From assembly GCF_900109745.1 (NCBI RefSeq), contig NZ_FOAV01000004.1:332491-396490 (forward strand): a stretch of 64,000 nt of DNA, given 5' to 3'. The notes beneath the pieces are model-generated. The model ran no database searches, was not told the origin of the DNA, and saw only the letters and a list, made by a program, of their open reading frames with translations. The translations under genes and the position numbers were made by a program. Below are positions 32,247-41,062 of the stretch, one piece after another; position 1 is the stretch's first letter; the number at the start of each line of letters is the position of its first letter. This stretch comes from Roseateles sp. YR242 (GTDB taxonomy: Bacteria; Pseudomonadota; Gammaproteobacteria; Burkholderiales; Burkholderiaceae_C).

Positions 32247-32339
32247 GCGGGCCGGCTTGGGGCGGCCCGGCGCCGGCCCTCGTCGCTAACCAGAGCCCCG
32301 CTTGGCGGCACCTGGCGGTGCGCCTGCGCGACTAGATGC
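32247..32339 (+). repeat. 93-bp direct repeat, copy 1
   Basis: This block is identical over 93 bp to 32431-32523. It is GC-rich with several hairpins (GCCGGC-type) and ends in CGACTAGATGC. It fills part of the 322-base glnB-dgkA gap (32229-32550), which has no gene that I can see. It looks like a species-type intergenic repeat. Confidence 0.9.
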
Positions 32340-32430
32340 GTATAGGAGCGGTGATCCTGGGTTGTTGGGGGGTGTGGTGCCCCCGGGTTTCGCGGGCCTC
32401 GGGCCCGCAAAACCGCCCCCCGAGGGGGCT

Positions 32431-32523
32431 GCGGGCCGGCTTGGGGCGGCCCGGCGCCGGCCCTCGTCGCTAACCAGAGCCCCGCTTGGCGGCACCTGGC
32501 GGTGCGCCTGCGCGACTAGATGC
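32431..32523 (+). repeat. 93-bp direct repeat, copy 2
   Basis: This is the exact second copy, 184 bp after copy 1. Similarity continues imperfectly for about 18 more bases on the right (both have GCGGTGATC). The 91 bases between copies contain a strong GGGCC/GGCCC-type hairpin (about 32391-32412). Confidence 0.9.
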
Positions 32524-32550
32524 ACAAAGGTGCGGTGATCTGGATCGGCT

Positions 32551-32931
32551 CTAGGTCTTGATGTGCTGCCAGATCGCAGCGATCCAGATGCCGGCACAGA
32601 GCAGCAGGGCAAGCATGACAGCGGCGCTGGCGATGTCCTTGGCGCGCTTCGAGAGTTCATGCAGCTCGAAGGAGACACGGTCAATGGCCGCTTCAACCGC
32701 CGAGTTGAGCAGCTCGACAATGAGCACCAGCAGCAACGAGCCCAGCAGCAACGCCACCTGCACCCAATCCCTGCCCAGCCAGAACGCCAGCGGCGTGGCC
32801 ACAATAGCCAGCCAGATCTCCTGGCGGAAGGCGCTTTCGCCCAGATAAGCCGCACGCAGGCCGGCCCATGAATAACCGGCCGCTCGCAGGATGCGGTCCA
32901 GGCCAGTCCGGCCCTTGTGAGGATTGCTCAT
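32551..32931 (-). CDS. dgkA: Diacylglycerol kinase
   Basis: The product has 126 residues with three membrane helices. The catalytic signature is EAAIDRVSFELHELSKRAKDIASAAVML, and FRQEIWLAI is also conserved. The enzyme phosphorylates diacylglycerol (and undecaprenol-type lipids in some bacteria) at the inner membrane, recycling membrane lipid. It is 15 bases downstream of the RDD gene on the same strand and may be the last gene of that operon. Confidence 0.95.
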   Translation of the reverse strand: MSNPHKGRTGLDRILRAAGYSWAGLRAAYLGESAFRQEIWLAIVATPLAFWLGRDWVQVALLLGSLLLVLIVELLNSAVEAAIDRVSFELHELSKRAKDIASAAVMLALLLCAGIWIAAIWQHIKT

Positions 32932-32946
32932 TTGCTCTGGAAAAAT

Positions 32947-33519
32947 TCAGGACGGGTCGCCGCCCTCAGCACCAGCGCGCTGAACCCCAGCAACGCCCGG
33001 CTTCAAGACGGTCTTTGACATCGGACGCTGCGTGACGAGCTGCGTGCCGCAGATCACGTCATGCAGGAACTGGCGGTTCGGATGCAGCCGCGCCAGCAGG
33101 AGATAGGCCGCCACACCCGTCAACAAGGCGACCGTGACGACCGGGCCATTGCCGCCCATGCCCATGAGATGCACGCTCACCAGGGCGGGAAGAAACCACA
33201 GGTAGGCCAGCAGATAACGGCTGACCGCACGCCAAGGCCCCACGGGCAGCCGCCGCCGGTCCACCAGCCGCAAATGCCAGGTCTTCATCGCCAGCGTCTG
33301 GCCACCGTGTGACCAGAACCAGACGAAGTACAGCCCCACCACCACAAAGGCTGCCGCCTGCAGACCCTGCATGCCCTTCAGGGCATGCCGTTGATTGGTC
33401 AGCGGAGAATAGATCAGGGCCGTGACCACCACGACGCCGAACAGCAGGACGCCCTCATACAGAAAAGCGGCCATCCGCCGCTTGAAGCTGGGCGGGGCGG
33501 AGTCTTGCGGCTGGGTCAT
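32947..33519 (-). CDS. RDD-family membrane protein
   Basis: The product has 190 residues. SFKRRMAAFLYEGVLLFGVVVV opens the RDD domain, and the conserved GGQTLAMKTWHLRLVDRRR follows. Four hydrophobic helices are visible. RDD proteins are small inner-membrane proteins of mostly unknown function, some of them transport-related. It is in the order sigma factor - DUF3619 - DUF3106 - RDD, 9 bases after the DUF3106 gene. Confidence 0.9.
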   Translation of the reverse strand: MTQPQDSAPPSFKRRMAAFLYEGVLLFGVVVVTALIYSPLTNQRHALKGMQGLQAAAFVVVGLYFVWFWSHGGQTLAMKTWHLRLVDRRRLPVGPWRAVSRYLLAYLWFLPALVSVHLMGMGGNGPVVTVALLTGVAAYLLLARLHPNRQFLHDVICGTQLVTQRPMSKTVLKPGVAGVQRAGAEGGDPS

Positions 33520-33528
33520 CCGGCCAGT

Positions 33529-34503
33529 TTAGCGGCTGGCCCCGGTGGGCTCGCTGGCCGCGTCAGCCTGCGGCAGCAAGGTTTGCGGATTCAGGTGGCC
33601 CGCGCGCGGAGAGCGCAACGGACGCACCGCACCACCCGCCGAACTGGCACCAGGCAACGGCACTTCGGCACGCTGTGTCAGCAGCACCGTCGTGGCACCC
33701 GGACGAGCCAGCACCACCGTCGGGCCGTTGCTGGTCAAGGTCAGCGGGCCGCGCTGGACCGCCGGCGCCGCTGCGGTCGCCACGGTGCGGCGGCTGGACA
33801 GCCCTTCTGCACCGCTCTTCGTGACCACACCACGGGGTTCCGAAGACTTTTCGGCGGCCCGCTCGGCCAGCCGCTGCTTGGCCTCGGGCGAGAGCGCCTG
33901 ATACGCCGCCCACTTCGCCTGCAGGCGGGAAGCCTGCTCTTCGGACCGCAAGTCACCAGCGTACTGGTAACCAATGCGCGCCTTCTGGCGTTCGGCCGGC
34001 GTCATGCGCGTCCAGGCCACCATGCGCTCGCGCACGCGTTGCTGGTGTTCTGGCGCTAACTTCGAATAACGGGCGGCAATCTCCAACCACTTGCCCTTGA
34101 GCGCGCTGTCCAGCTGATCCCATTCGGATGCCAGGGGCGACAGGCAGTCCTTCTGGCTGGGGCTCAGGGACGCCCAGCTCGGGCTGAGCAGGCTGGAAGT
34201 CGTTGGCACGGCGGAGGCCGCCGCGCGCGGTGCGCTGGAGGCAGCAAAGGGGGCCGAGGTGGCCGAGGTGGAAGTACCGGGTGCGATCGAAACGCCGGGC
34301 GCTCCGAGAGCGCTGGAGGTGCCGGACGTACCAGTAGTTCCGGAAATGGCCGCTGCTGATGCGCCAGTGGCTGGCGCCTGGACTTGGGCCATGGCCACGT
34401 CGACCAGGCTCGCCAACGTCAAGGTCAACGTGACTGCACTGACGCCTGATGTCAGACGAAACCAGGCCCGGCCGGTCCTCGCCAGCCCCGCCCCCTTATC
34501 CAT
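33529..34503 (-). CDS. DUF3106 domain protein
   Basis: The product has 324 residues. ATG at 34503 was chosen because GAGGA lies 8 bases before it. GTG at 34518 would overlap the upstream stop by 4 bases. A signal peptide (TSGVSAVTLTLTLASLVDVAMA) points to export. A Ser/Thr/Ala-rich stretch follows. The DUF3106 domain, with WASLSPSQKDCLSPLASEWDQL and LAPEHQQRVRERMVAWTRMTPAERQKAR, occupies about residues 110-240. The repeated helical 'L-P-Q' pattern resembles periplasmic stress sensors such as Cpx/Spy-type proteins, but the function is not known. Confidence 0.8.
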   Translation of the reverse strand: MDKGAGLARTGRAWFRLTSGVSAVTLTLTLASLVDVAMAQVQAPATGASAAAISGTTGTSGTSSALGAPGVSIAPGTSTSATSAPFAASSAPRAAASAVPTTSSLLSPSWASLSPSQKDCLSPLASEWDQLDSALKGKWLEIAARYSKLAPEHQQRVRERMVAWTRMTPAERQKARIGYQYAGDLRSEEQASRLQAKWAAYQALSPEAKQRLAERAAEKSSEPRGVVTKSGAEGLSSRRTVATAAAPAVQRGPLTLTSNGPTVVLARPGATTVLLTQRAEVPLPGASSAGGAVRPLRSPRAGHLNPQTLLPQADAASEPTGASR

Positions 34504-34514
34504 GGGCGCCGTCC

Positions 34515-35012
34515 TCACTCTTTGGACTCGTCCGCGTTGGGGTCGCTCGGATTATTGGGGTCGGCCTGGTTCTCGTTGAGATATTCACGGAAGCCGGGGT
34601 CGCTGTAGGCAGCCGGCGGCAGCGGCTTGGACAGCAGGTCGGTGTCCAACTCGGCAGCGCTGCGGATCTGCTCATACCACTGGCTGTGCTGAATCAGCAG
34701 CAAGCCACCCAGCAGCAAGGCAATGGGCAGCAGGGCTGCCGCCTTCAACCAGCGCGGTGTGCGCTCACCGCCGCCCAGGGCCAGCGTGCCGCCACCCGTG
34801 GTGTGCACGGTAGCGGCCGCTGCCGGCTGGGAAGCACGCGCTGCGATCGCCTTGGCGAGTGCTTGCTCACGCGCAAAGCGCAGTCGTTCCTGGATGTCGC
34901 CGGAAAGGGAGTCGCCATGTTCGGTCAAGCCGGCCGCCACTCGCAGGCCAAAACGAGCCATGCGCGCGTCCAGCTCCTGGGGGAGCGGCGTCGTCGGCGA
35001 GGTCTTGTTCAT
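34515..35012 (-). CDS. DUF3619 protein, likely membrane partner of the sigma factor
   Basis: The product has 165 residues. A cytoplasmic N-terminal helix region (LDARMARFGLRVAAGLTEHGDSLSGDIQERLRFAREQALAKA) is followed by one membrane helix (LLPIALLLGGLLLI) and a short exported tail. This layout, and its ATGA overlap with the sigma gene upstream, suggest an anti-sigma role. That is inferred from layout and not shown. Confidence 0.8.
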   Translation of the reverse strand: MNKTSPTTPLPQELDARMARFGLRVAAGLTEHGDSLSGDIQERLRFAREQALAKAIAARASQPAAAATVHTTGGGTLALGGGERTPRWLKAAALLPIALLLGGLLLIQHSQWYEQIRSAAELDTDLLSKPLPPAAYSDPGFREYLNENQADPNNPSDPNADESKE

Positions 35013-35575
35013 AGCGTAATTCCCTTGGCTTTAAGCGTTTTGGCCAGCGCATGCACAGCACGAGAGCAGTGTGTTTTCACACTGCCCTCCGAGCAGCCCA
35101 TGACGGCGGCAGTTTCCGCAACATCGAGTTCTTCCCAGTAACGCAGCAAAAAGGCTTCTCGTTGACGCGCGGGCAGCGCTGATACTTCTTCGTCGATGAG
35201 TGCGAGCATCTGGCCACGCGAAACTTCGTCCGCCGCCGAGAGCGCCCCCATCGCACCATCCCTCGTTTCAAGGGTTTCCAGCAGGTCGAACTCGTCCGAC
35301 GCGTCCGACCCTTCGAAGTCCGACAGGTTGCTGAACAACGCATTGCGGGTCTTCTGACGCCGAAACCAGTCCATCGTCGCATTGGAGAGAATGCGCTGGA
35401 AAAGCAGCGGAAGCTCCTCCGCCGGCCGGTCGAAATACTTTTCGGCCAGCCTGATCATGGCGTCCTGGACGATGTCCAACGCCGCATCCTCATCCCGTAC
35501 GAGGTAGACCGTGCGCTTGAACGCACGTTTGTCCACCGTCTTCAGAAAATCGTTGAGTTCTTTATCTGTGGCCAA
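35009..35575 (-). CDS. RNA polymerase sigma factor, ECF-like
   Basis: The product has 188 residues if started at TTG 35575 (reading L/M-ATDKELNDFLK), the conserved start of this family. Upstream in-frame codons look non-coding. Region 2 has YLVRDEDAALDIVQDAMIRLAEKYFD and LFQRILSNATMDWFRRQ. Region 4 has LPARQREAFLLRYWEELDVAETAAVMGCSEGSVKTHCSRAVHAL. It directs transcription of an envelope or stress regulon in other members. The regulon here is unknown. It is divergent from ilvB. Confidence 0.88.
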   Translation of the reverse strand: MATDKELNDFLKTVDKRAFKRTVYLVRDEDAALDIVQDAMIRLAEKYFDRPAEELPLLFQRILSNATMDWFRRQKTRNALFSNLSDFEGSDASDEFDLLETLETRDGAMGALSAADEVSRGQMLALIDEEVSALPARQREAFLLRYWEELDVAETAAVMGCSEGSVKTHCSRAVHALAKTLKAKGITL

Positions 35576-35860
35576 GGGCTGGCGCCACGGTGTGGCGGTC
35601 GGGCTGGCAAATTGGCGCGGATTATGGCACCCGCGAAATAAATAGAACCAGGGAGATCGCGCGATGACTACCGCAGAGTGTGCCTTCGGGTTCTGCGAAG
35701 GCTGGCGGTGGCCGGCGGCGGGCTGGAGGGCGGGTTTCCATGCATAATCTCCGCTCGCACAACGCAGTATGGGTCTCAAGCTGGTTGCCCGACCCGGGCC
35801 CCCTGGTTTTTGACCGCGCAGTTCCGAATCCGCTTCACAAGAGTGAGAGGAGGGGCACCG

Positions 35861-36004
35861 ATGGTTTTTCGTCAGAGAAAATCTCAGAGGTTCGACATAT
35901 GGACATGTCTAACGCGGACATCAAACGTGCAGCGATCTCAGACGCTCGCGCACAACCGCATTCTTCTTCCGGCCCTTCCTCGGCTCCTGGTTCCCAGGAG
36001 TTGA
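35861..36004 (+). CDS. Possible short upstream ORF overlapping ilvB
   Basis: This is a 47-codon frame with a very strong AGGAGG site 7 bases before its ATG, stronger than the site of ilvB. Its last third is branched-chain rich ([15 protein letters not shown]) and it ends inside the ilvB coding region. It lies at the end of the 323-base sigma-ilvB gap (35576-35898), in which I see no other gene. It could be a translational regulator of ilvB or a chance frame. Confidence 0.3.
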   Translation: MVFRQRKSQRFDIWTCLTRTSNVQRSQTLAHNRILLPALPRLLVPRS

Positions 36005-37707
36005 ATGGTTCCGAAATCCTGGTTCAAAGTCTTCAAGCCGAGGGCGTGAAGTTCCTTTGGGGCTATCCAGGCGGTGCCGTTCTCTACATCTACGACGCGC
36101 TCTACAAGCAAGACGGCATTCAGCACGTGCTGGTTCGTCACGAGCAGGCGGCCGTGCATGCCGCCGACGGCTATGCGCGCGCCACGGGCGACGTGGGTGT
36201 GGCGCTGGTCACCTCCGGCCCTGGCGTCACCAATGCCATCACCGGCATCGCGACGGCCTACATGGATTCCATCCCGATGGTGATCATCACCGGACAGGTG
36301 CCCACGCCGGCCATCGGCCTGGACGCCTTCCAGGAATGTGACACCGTCGGCATCACCCGGCCCATCGTTAAGCACAACTTCCTGGTGAAGGACGTGCGTG
36401 ACCTGGCCACGACGCTCAAGAAGGCTTTCCACATCGCCCGTACCGGCCGTCCCGGCCCGGTGGTGGTGGACGTCCCGAAGGACGTCTCGGTGGCCCGTAC
36501 CACCTTCAGCTACCCCGACCGTGTGGAGATGCGCTCCTACAACCCGGTCAAGAAGGGGCACAGCGGCCAGATCCGCAAGGCGGTGCAGCTGCTGATGTCG
36601 GCCAAGCGCCCCTATATCTATACGGGTGGCGGCGTCATCCTCGGCGAGGCCGCCGCAGAACTGCGCCAGTTGGTCGATCTGGTGGGCTACCCCTGCACCA
36701 ACACGCTGATGGGCCTGGGCGCCATGCCGGGCACCGACCCGCGCTTCCTGGGCATGCCCGGCATGCACGGCACCTACGAAGCCAACATGACCATGCAGCA
36801 CTGCGACGTGTTGCTGGCCGTGGGCGCGCGCTTCGATGACCGTGTCATCGGCAACCCCAAGCATTTCGCGTCGGTGGACCGCAAGATCATCCACATCGAC
36901 ATTGATCCGTCCTCCATCTCCAAGCGCGTGCGCGTGGACATCCCCATCGTGGGTGATGTGAAGGATGTGCTGCAGGAGTTGATCGCCCAGATCAAGGAAG
37001 CGCAGACCCGGCCGGACGCGGAAGCGCTGAATGCCTGGTGGAGCCAGATCAATGACTGGCGCAAGCGCGATTGCCTGGCCTACAAGCAGTCCAACGAGGT
37101 CATCAAGCCGCAGTACGTGCTGGAGACCCTGTGGAACCTGACGCGTGAGCGCGACACCTACATCACGTCGGATGTCGGCCAGCACCAGATGTGGGCCGCC
37201 CAGTTCTACCGCTTCAACGAGCCGCGCCGCTGGATCAATTCCGGTGGCCTGGGCACGATGGGGGTGGGCCTGCCCTATGCCATGGGCATCAAGCTGGCCA
37301 AGCCGGAGTCAGACGTGTTTTGCGTCACCGGCGAAGGCTCCATCCAGATGTGCATCCAGGAGCTCTCCACCATTCAGCAGTACAAGACCCCTGTGAAGGT
37401 CGTCTCGCTGAACAACCGCTACCTGGGCATGGTGCGGCAGTGGCAGGAGCTCGACTACGGCAAGCGCTACTCCCACAGCTACATGGATGCGCTGCCCGAC
37501 TTCGTCAAGCTGGCCGAGGCCTACGGGCATGTGGGCCTGCTGGTGGAGAAGCCTTCGGATGTGGAAGGCGCGCTGCGCGAGGCCATCCGCCTGAAGGACC
37601 GCACCGTCTTCCTGGACGTGCGAACCGACCCGACCGAGAACGTCTGGCCCATGGTCCAGGCGGGCAAGGGCCTGTCGGAGATGCTGCTCGGTTCCGAGGA
37701 TCTCTGA
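35899..37707 (+). CDS. ilvB: Acetolactate synthase large subunit
   Basis: The product has 602 residues from the ATG at 35899 (AGAGG 8 bases upstream). The thiamin-diphosphate enzyme has the catalytic Glu in [17 protein letters not shown] (near residue 85), and the ThDP motif [29 protein letters not shown] near residue 480. It makes acetolactate or acetohydroxybutyrate, the first common step of valine, leucine and isoleucine synthesis. The N-terminal 35 residues are low complexity. It is the first gene of the ilvB-ilvH-ilvC block. Confidence 0.97.
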   Translation: MDMSNADIKRAAISDARAQPHSSSGPSSAPGSQELNGSEILVQSLQAEGVKFLWGYPGGAVLYIYDALYKQDGIQHVLVRHEQAAVHAADGYARATGDVGVALVTSGPGVTNAITGIATAYMDSIPMVIITGQVPTPAIGLDAFQECDTVGITRPIVKHNFLVKDVRDLATTLKKAFHIARTGRPGPVVVDVPKDVSVARTTFSYPDRVEMRSYNPVKKGHSGQIRKAVQLLMSAKRPYIYTGGGVILGEAAAELRQLVDLVGYPCTNTLMGLGAMPGTDPRFLGMPGMHGTYEANMTMQHCDVLLAVGARFDDRVIGNPKHFASVDRKIIHIDIDPSSISKRVRVDIPIVGDVKDVLQELIAQIKEAQTRPDAEALNAWWSQINDWRKRDCLAYKQSNEVIKPQYVLETLWNLTRERDTYITSDVGQHQMWAAQFYRFNEPRRWINSGGLGTMGVGLPYAMGIKLAKPESDVFCVTGEGSIQMCIQELSTIQQYKTPVKVVSLNNRYLGMVRQWQELDYGKRYSHSYMDALPDFVKLAEAYGHVGLLVEKPSDVEGALREAIRLKDRTVFLDVRTDPTENVWPMVQAGKGLSEMLLGSEDL

Positions 37708-37879
37708 AGCGGCTGCCGCTGGAAACGCCCAGCGCCGGACACGTTACCGCGTGGCCGGCGACTGGTGGTGGAAGGTGGCAACGCCCGGAGCGCCCGAATC
37801 GGATTTCCCTGTCTTCGACAGCGTGGCCAAGGGCCGTCGGTTACCGCCGCCGGTCTGAAGAGCGCGAAGGACAAGATTC

Positions 37880-38371
37880 ATGAAACACATCATTGCTTTG
37901 CTCATCGAGAACGAGCCTGGGGCGCTGTCGCGCGTCGTGGCCCTGTTCTCCGCCCGGGGCTACAACATCGAAAGCCTCACCGTCGCGGCCACCGAGGATG
38001 CCTCGTTGTCCCGCATGACCATCGTGACCAGCGGCAGCGACGACGTGATCGAACAGATCACCAAGCACCTGAACCGGCTGATCGAGGTGGTCAAGGTGGT
38101 CGACCTGACCGAGGGGCGCTACATCGAGCGCGAACTCATGCTGATCAAGGTGAGGGCAGTTGGCAAGGAGCGCGAGGAAATGAAGCGCACTGCCGACATC
38201 TTCCGTGGCCACATCATTGACGTGACCGAGAAGACCTACACCATCGAATTGACGGGTGACACCGCCAAACTGGACGCGTTCATCGATGCCATCGACCGCG
38301 CGGCCATTCTTGAGACCGTGCGTACCGGCGCCAGTGGCGTCGGACGCGGCGAAAGAATCCTGCGCGTATGA
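37880..38371 (+). CDS. ilvH: Acetolactate synthase small (regulatory) subunit
   Basis: The product has 163 residues. The N-terminal ACT domain (MKHIIALLIENEPGALSRVVALFSARGYNIESLTVAATEDASLSRMT) gives valine feedback inhibition. The C-terminal domain has FRGHIIDVTEKTYTIELTG. It binds and regulates the IlvB subunit. AAGGA precedes the ATG. The gap after ilvB is 172 bases and shows no clear structure. Confidence 0.97.
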   Translation: MKHIIALLIENEPGALSRVVALFSARGYNIESLTVAATEDASLSRMTIVTSGSDDVIEQITKHLNRLIEVVKVVDLTEGRYIERELMLIKVRAVGKEREEMKRTADIFRGHIIDVTEKTYTIELTGDTAKLDAFIDAIDRAAILETVRTGASGVGRGERILRV

Positions 38372-38439
38372 GCCGGATCGCCGCCACACTCACTCAGTCC
38401 ATCCCTTCCCACTTTTTGCCCACGGCCCACAGCCGCTGA

Positions 38440-39474
<1,035 letters not shown>

Positions 39475-39478
39475 GCTC

Positions 39479-39565
39479 CCCCCCTACCGGCTGACGCCGG
39501 CCCCCTCAAGGGGGCGAGCCCAGTGGACTGGCAGAGCCAGATCCACGGGCTCCGCTCGGTGGGGC
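39479..39565 (+). repeat. 87-bp direct repeat, copy 1
   Basis: This copy matches 39592-39678 with only two differences in 87 bp. It starts with a C run and contains the CCGGCTGACGCCGG and CCCCCTCAAGGGGG hairpins. It lies in the 456-base ilvC-pssA gap (39475-39930). No gene is supported there: an upstream in-frame extension of pssA runs through these repeats. Confidence 0.88.
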
Positions 39566-39591
39566 TCCGTTCTCCCATCGGCAGGTTTCTT

Positions 39592-39678
39592 CCCCCCTAC
39601 TGGCTGACGCCGGCCCCCTCAAGGGGGCGAGCCCAGTGGACTGGCAGAGCCAGATCCACGGGTTCCGCTCGGTGGGGC
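39592..39678 (+). repeat. 87-bp direct repeat, copy 2
   Basis: This is the second copy, 113 bp downstream of the first, differing at two positions (ACTGG versus ACCGG, GGGTTCC versus GGGCTCC). Confidence 0.88.
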
Positions 39679-39930
39679 GTTGGGCGAGCGTTCGGGGTGA
39701 GCGTGTCGTTGCGAAGGGCCTCCTGCGTGGGGGCCCTTTGTCGTTTTGAGGCTACTGGCTTCGTAACGCCCGGTATCGCTCGGGCATGCCGCCGCCCGCC
39801 AGGGGCCCGGCGAGTGCGTGCCACCGCCTTGCACAGAACGCGCGGAACCTGCAATTACCTGCCGTTCGGCCACACCGTTAGAGCGGGGCGCCGACGAAGG
39901 CAAGTGGCGCGCCTGCTATTCTTCCGGCCC

Positions 39931-40782
39931 ATGAATGCATCGCAGAACAAGCGCGTGGATCTGTTGGACGAGGATGAGGTCGATGCCGACATCCTCGAAC
40001 TGCCACGTCCCCGCCGCAAGGGCATCTACATCCTGCCCAATCTCTTCACGCTGGCCGCCCTGTTCAGCGGGTTCTATGCCATCGTGATGGCGATCAGCGG
40101 CCGCTTCGAGCAGTCGGCCTACGGCATCTTCGCCGCCATGGTCCTGGACAGCCTGGACGGACGCGTCGCCCGCATGACCAACACCCAGAGCACCTTCGGC
40201 GAGCAGATGGACAGCCTCTCCGATATGGTCTCCTTCGGCGCCGCGCCCGCGCTGATCATGTATTCCTGGGCCCTCCAAGGCCTGGGCAAGTGGGGCTGGT
40301 TCGCCTCGTTCGTCTATATCGCCGGTGCGGCGCTGCGCCTGGCACGCTTCAACACCAACCTGGGCGTGGTCGACCGGCGCTTCTTCCAGGGCGTGCCCAG
40401 CCCCGCCGCCGCCGCCCTGGTGGTGGGCCTCATCTGGGTGATGGACGATGCCGGCTACAAGCAGGTCTACCAGGATCCGGTGCTGGCCTGGGTCGCCTTT
40501 GGCTTCACCGTCTACGCCGGCCTCACCATGGTGACCAACGCACCCTTCTACAGCTTCAAGGACATCAGCTTCAAGCGCTCGGTGCCCTTCATCGTCATCG
40601 TTGCGATTGCGCTGGCCATCGCGGTGATCAACATCCATCCGCCGTCGGTGCTGTTCGCCGTGTTCTGCCTGTACGGCGTCTCGGGCTACGTGGTCTACGC
40701 CGTCAAGCGCGCCAAAGGCAAGCCGGTGAGCGTGATCGCCACGTCCACCGATGAGCCGGATGAAGCCGGGCTTCATCGCTGA
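39931..40782 (+). CDS. pssA: CDP-diacylglycerol-serine O-phosphatidyltransferase
   Basis: The product has 283 residues from the ATG at 39931. The CDP-alcohol phosphotransferase signature DSLDGRVAR...GEQMDSLSD is intact (D-x2-DG-x2-AR-x8-G-x3-D-x3-D). About eight membrane helices are visible. The enzyme makes phosphatidylserine, the precursor of phosphatidylethanolamine, at the inner membrane. The N-terminal 35 residues are acidic and soluble. It sits between the ilv and leu genes, an arrangement familiar in Burkholderiales. Confidence 0.95.
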   Translation: MNASQNKRVDLLDEDEVDADILELPRPRRKGIYILPNLFTLAALFSGFYAIVMAISGRFEQSAYGIFAAMVLDSLDGRVARMTNTQSTFGEQMDSLSDMVSFGAAPALIMYSWALQGLGKWGWFASFVYIAGAALRLARFNTNLGVVDRRFFQGVPSPAAAALVVGLIWVMDDAGYKQVYQDPVLAWVAFGFTVYAGLTMVTNAPFYSFKDISFKRSVPFIVIVAIALAIAVINIHPPSVLFAVFCLYGVSGYVVYAVKRAKGKPVSVIATSTDEPDEAGLHR

Positions 40783-40849
40783 CGAAGGCTGAGGGGGCCT
40801 GTCAGCGCCCATATGCACCCAAATGCCGCCCAATCCCGCTCAAGGCCTG

Positions 40850-40879
40850 TTGACGGCGCGCCCCCGGCCCCTCTACATT
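40850..40879 (+). promoter_or_regulatory. Promoter of the leuA leader
   Basis: -35 TTGACG (40850-40855), an 18-bp spacer and -10 TACATT (40874-40879). The predicted RNA start (about 40886) falls within a few bases of the leader peptide ATG at 40888. Confidence 0.55.
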
Positions 40880-40887
40880 CAATCTCT

Positions 40888-40944
40888 ATGACGTTCCGTG
40901 CAAACATTGCGCTGCTACTACTAAGCGACCTCCGGGTTCGCTAG
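40888..40944 (+). CDS. leuL: Leucine leader peptide of the leuA attenuator
   Basis: The peptide has 18 residues ([18 protein letters not shown]) ending in TAG. It has four consecutive Leu codons, CTG CTA CTA CTA, followed by a fifth Leu (CTC) and a Val. CTA is rare in this GC-rich genome, so translation should stall when charged tRNA-Leu is short. There is no ribosome site before the ATG, and the ATG lies right at the predicted transcript start, so it may be translated from a leaderless RNA. Confidence 0.75.
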   Translation: MTFRANIALLLLSDLRVR

Positions 40945-40982
40945 ATCGCGCACGTCCCTCCACCAGACGTCTCTCCAGATCC

Positions 40983-41017
40983 AACGGCCCGAATGCAACT
41001 CGCAGCGGGCCGTTTTC
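40983..41017 (+). terminator. leuA leader: Attenuator terminator between the leader peptide and leuA
   Basis: AACGGCCCG (40983-40991) pairs with CGGGCCGTT (41006-41014), followed by TT. The loop sequence GCAACTCGCAGC (40995-41006) is also perfectly complementary to GCTGCGAGTTGC (41027-41038). The RNA can therefore form a pseudoknot, or one of two alternative stems sharing base 41006. Confidence 0.75.
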
Positions 41018-41062
41018 ATTTCCAAGGCTGCGAGTTGCGAACCTGAACCACCAGGAACGCCC

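Noticed and set aside
32286..32855. Minus-strand frame reading through the 93-bp repeats into dgkA
   Set aside because: It is a duplicated frame produced by the repeat. dgkA in another frame fully explains the right-hand part.
39523..39930. N-terminal extension of pssA
   Set aside because: The frame is open through the 87-bp repeats but lacks conservation. The family begins near the ATG at 39931.
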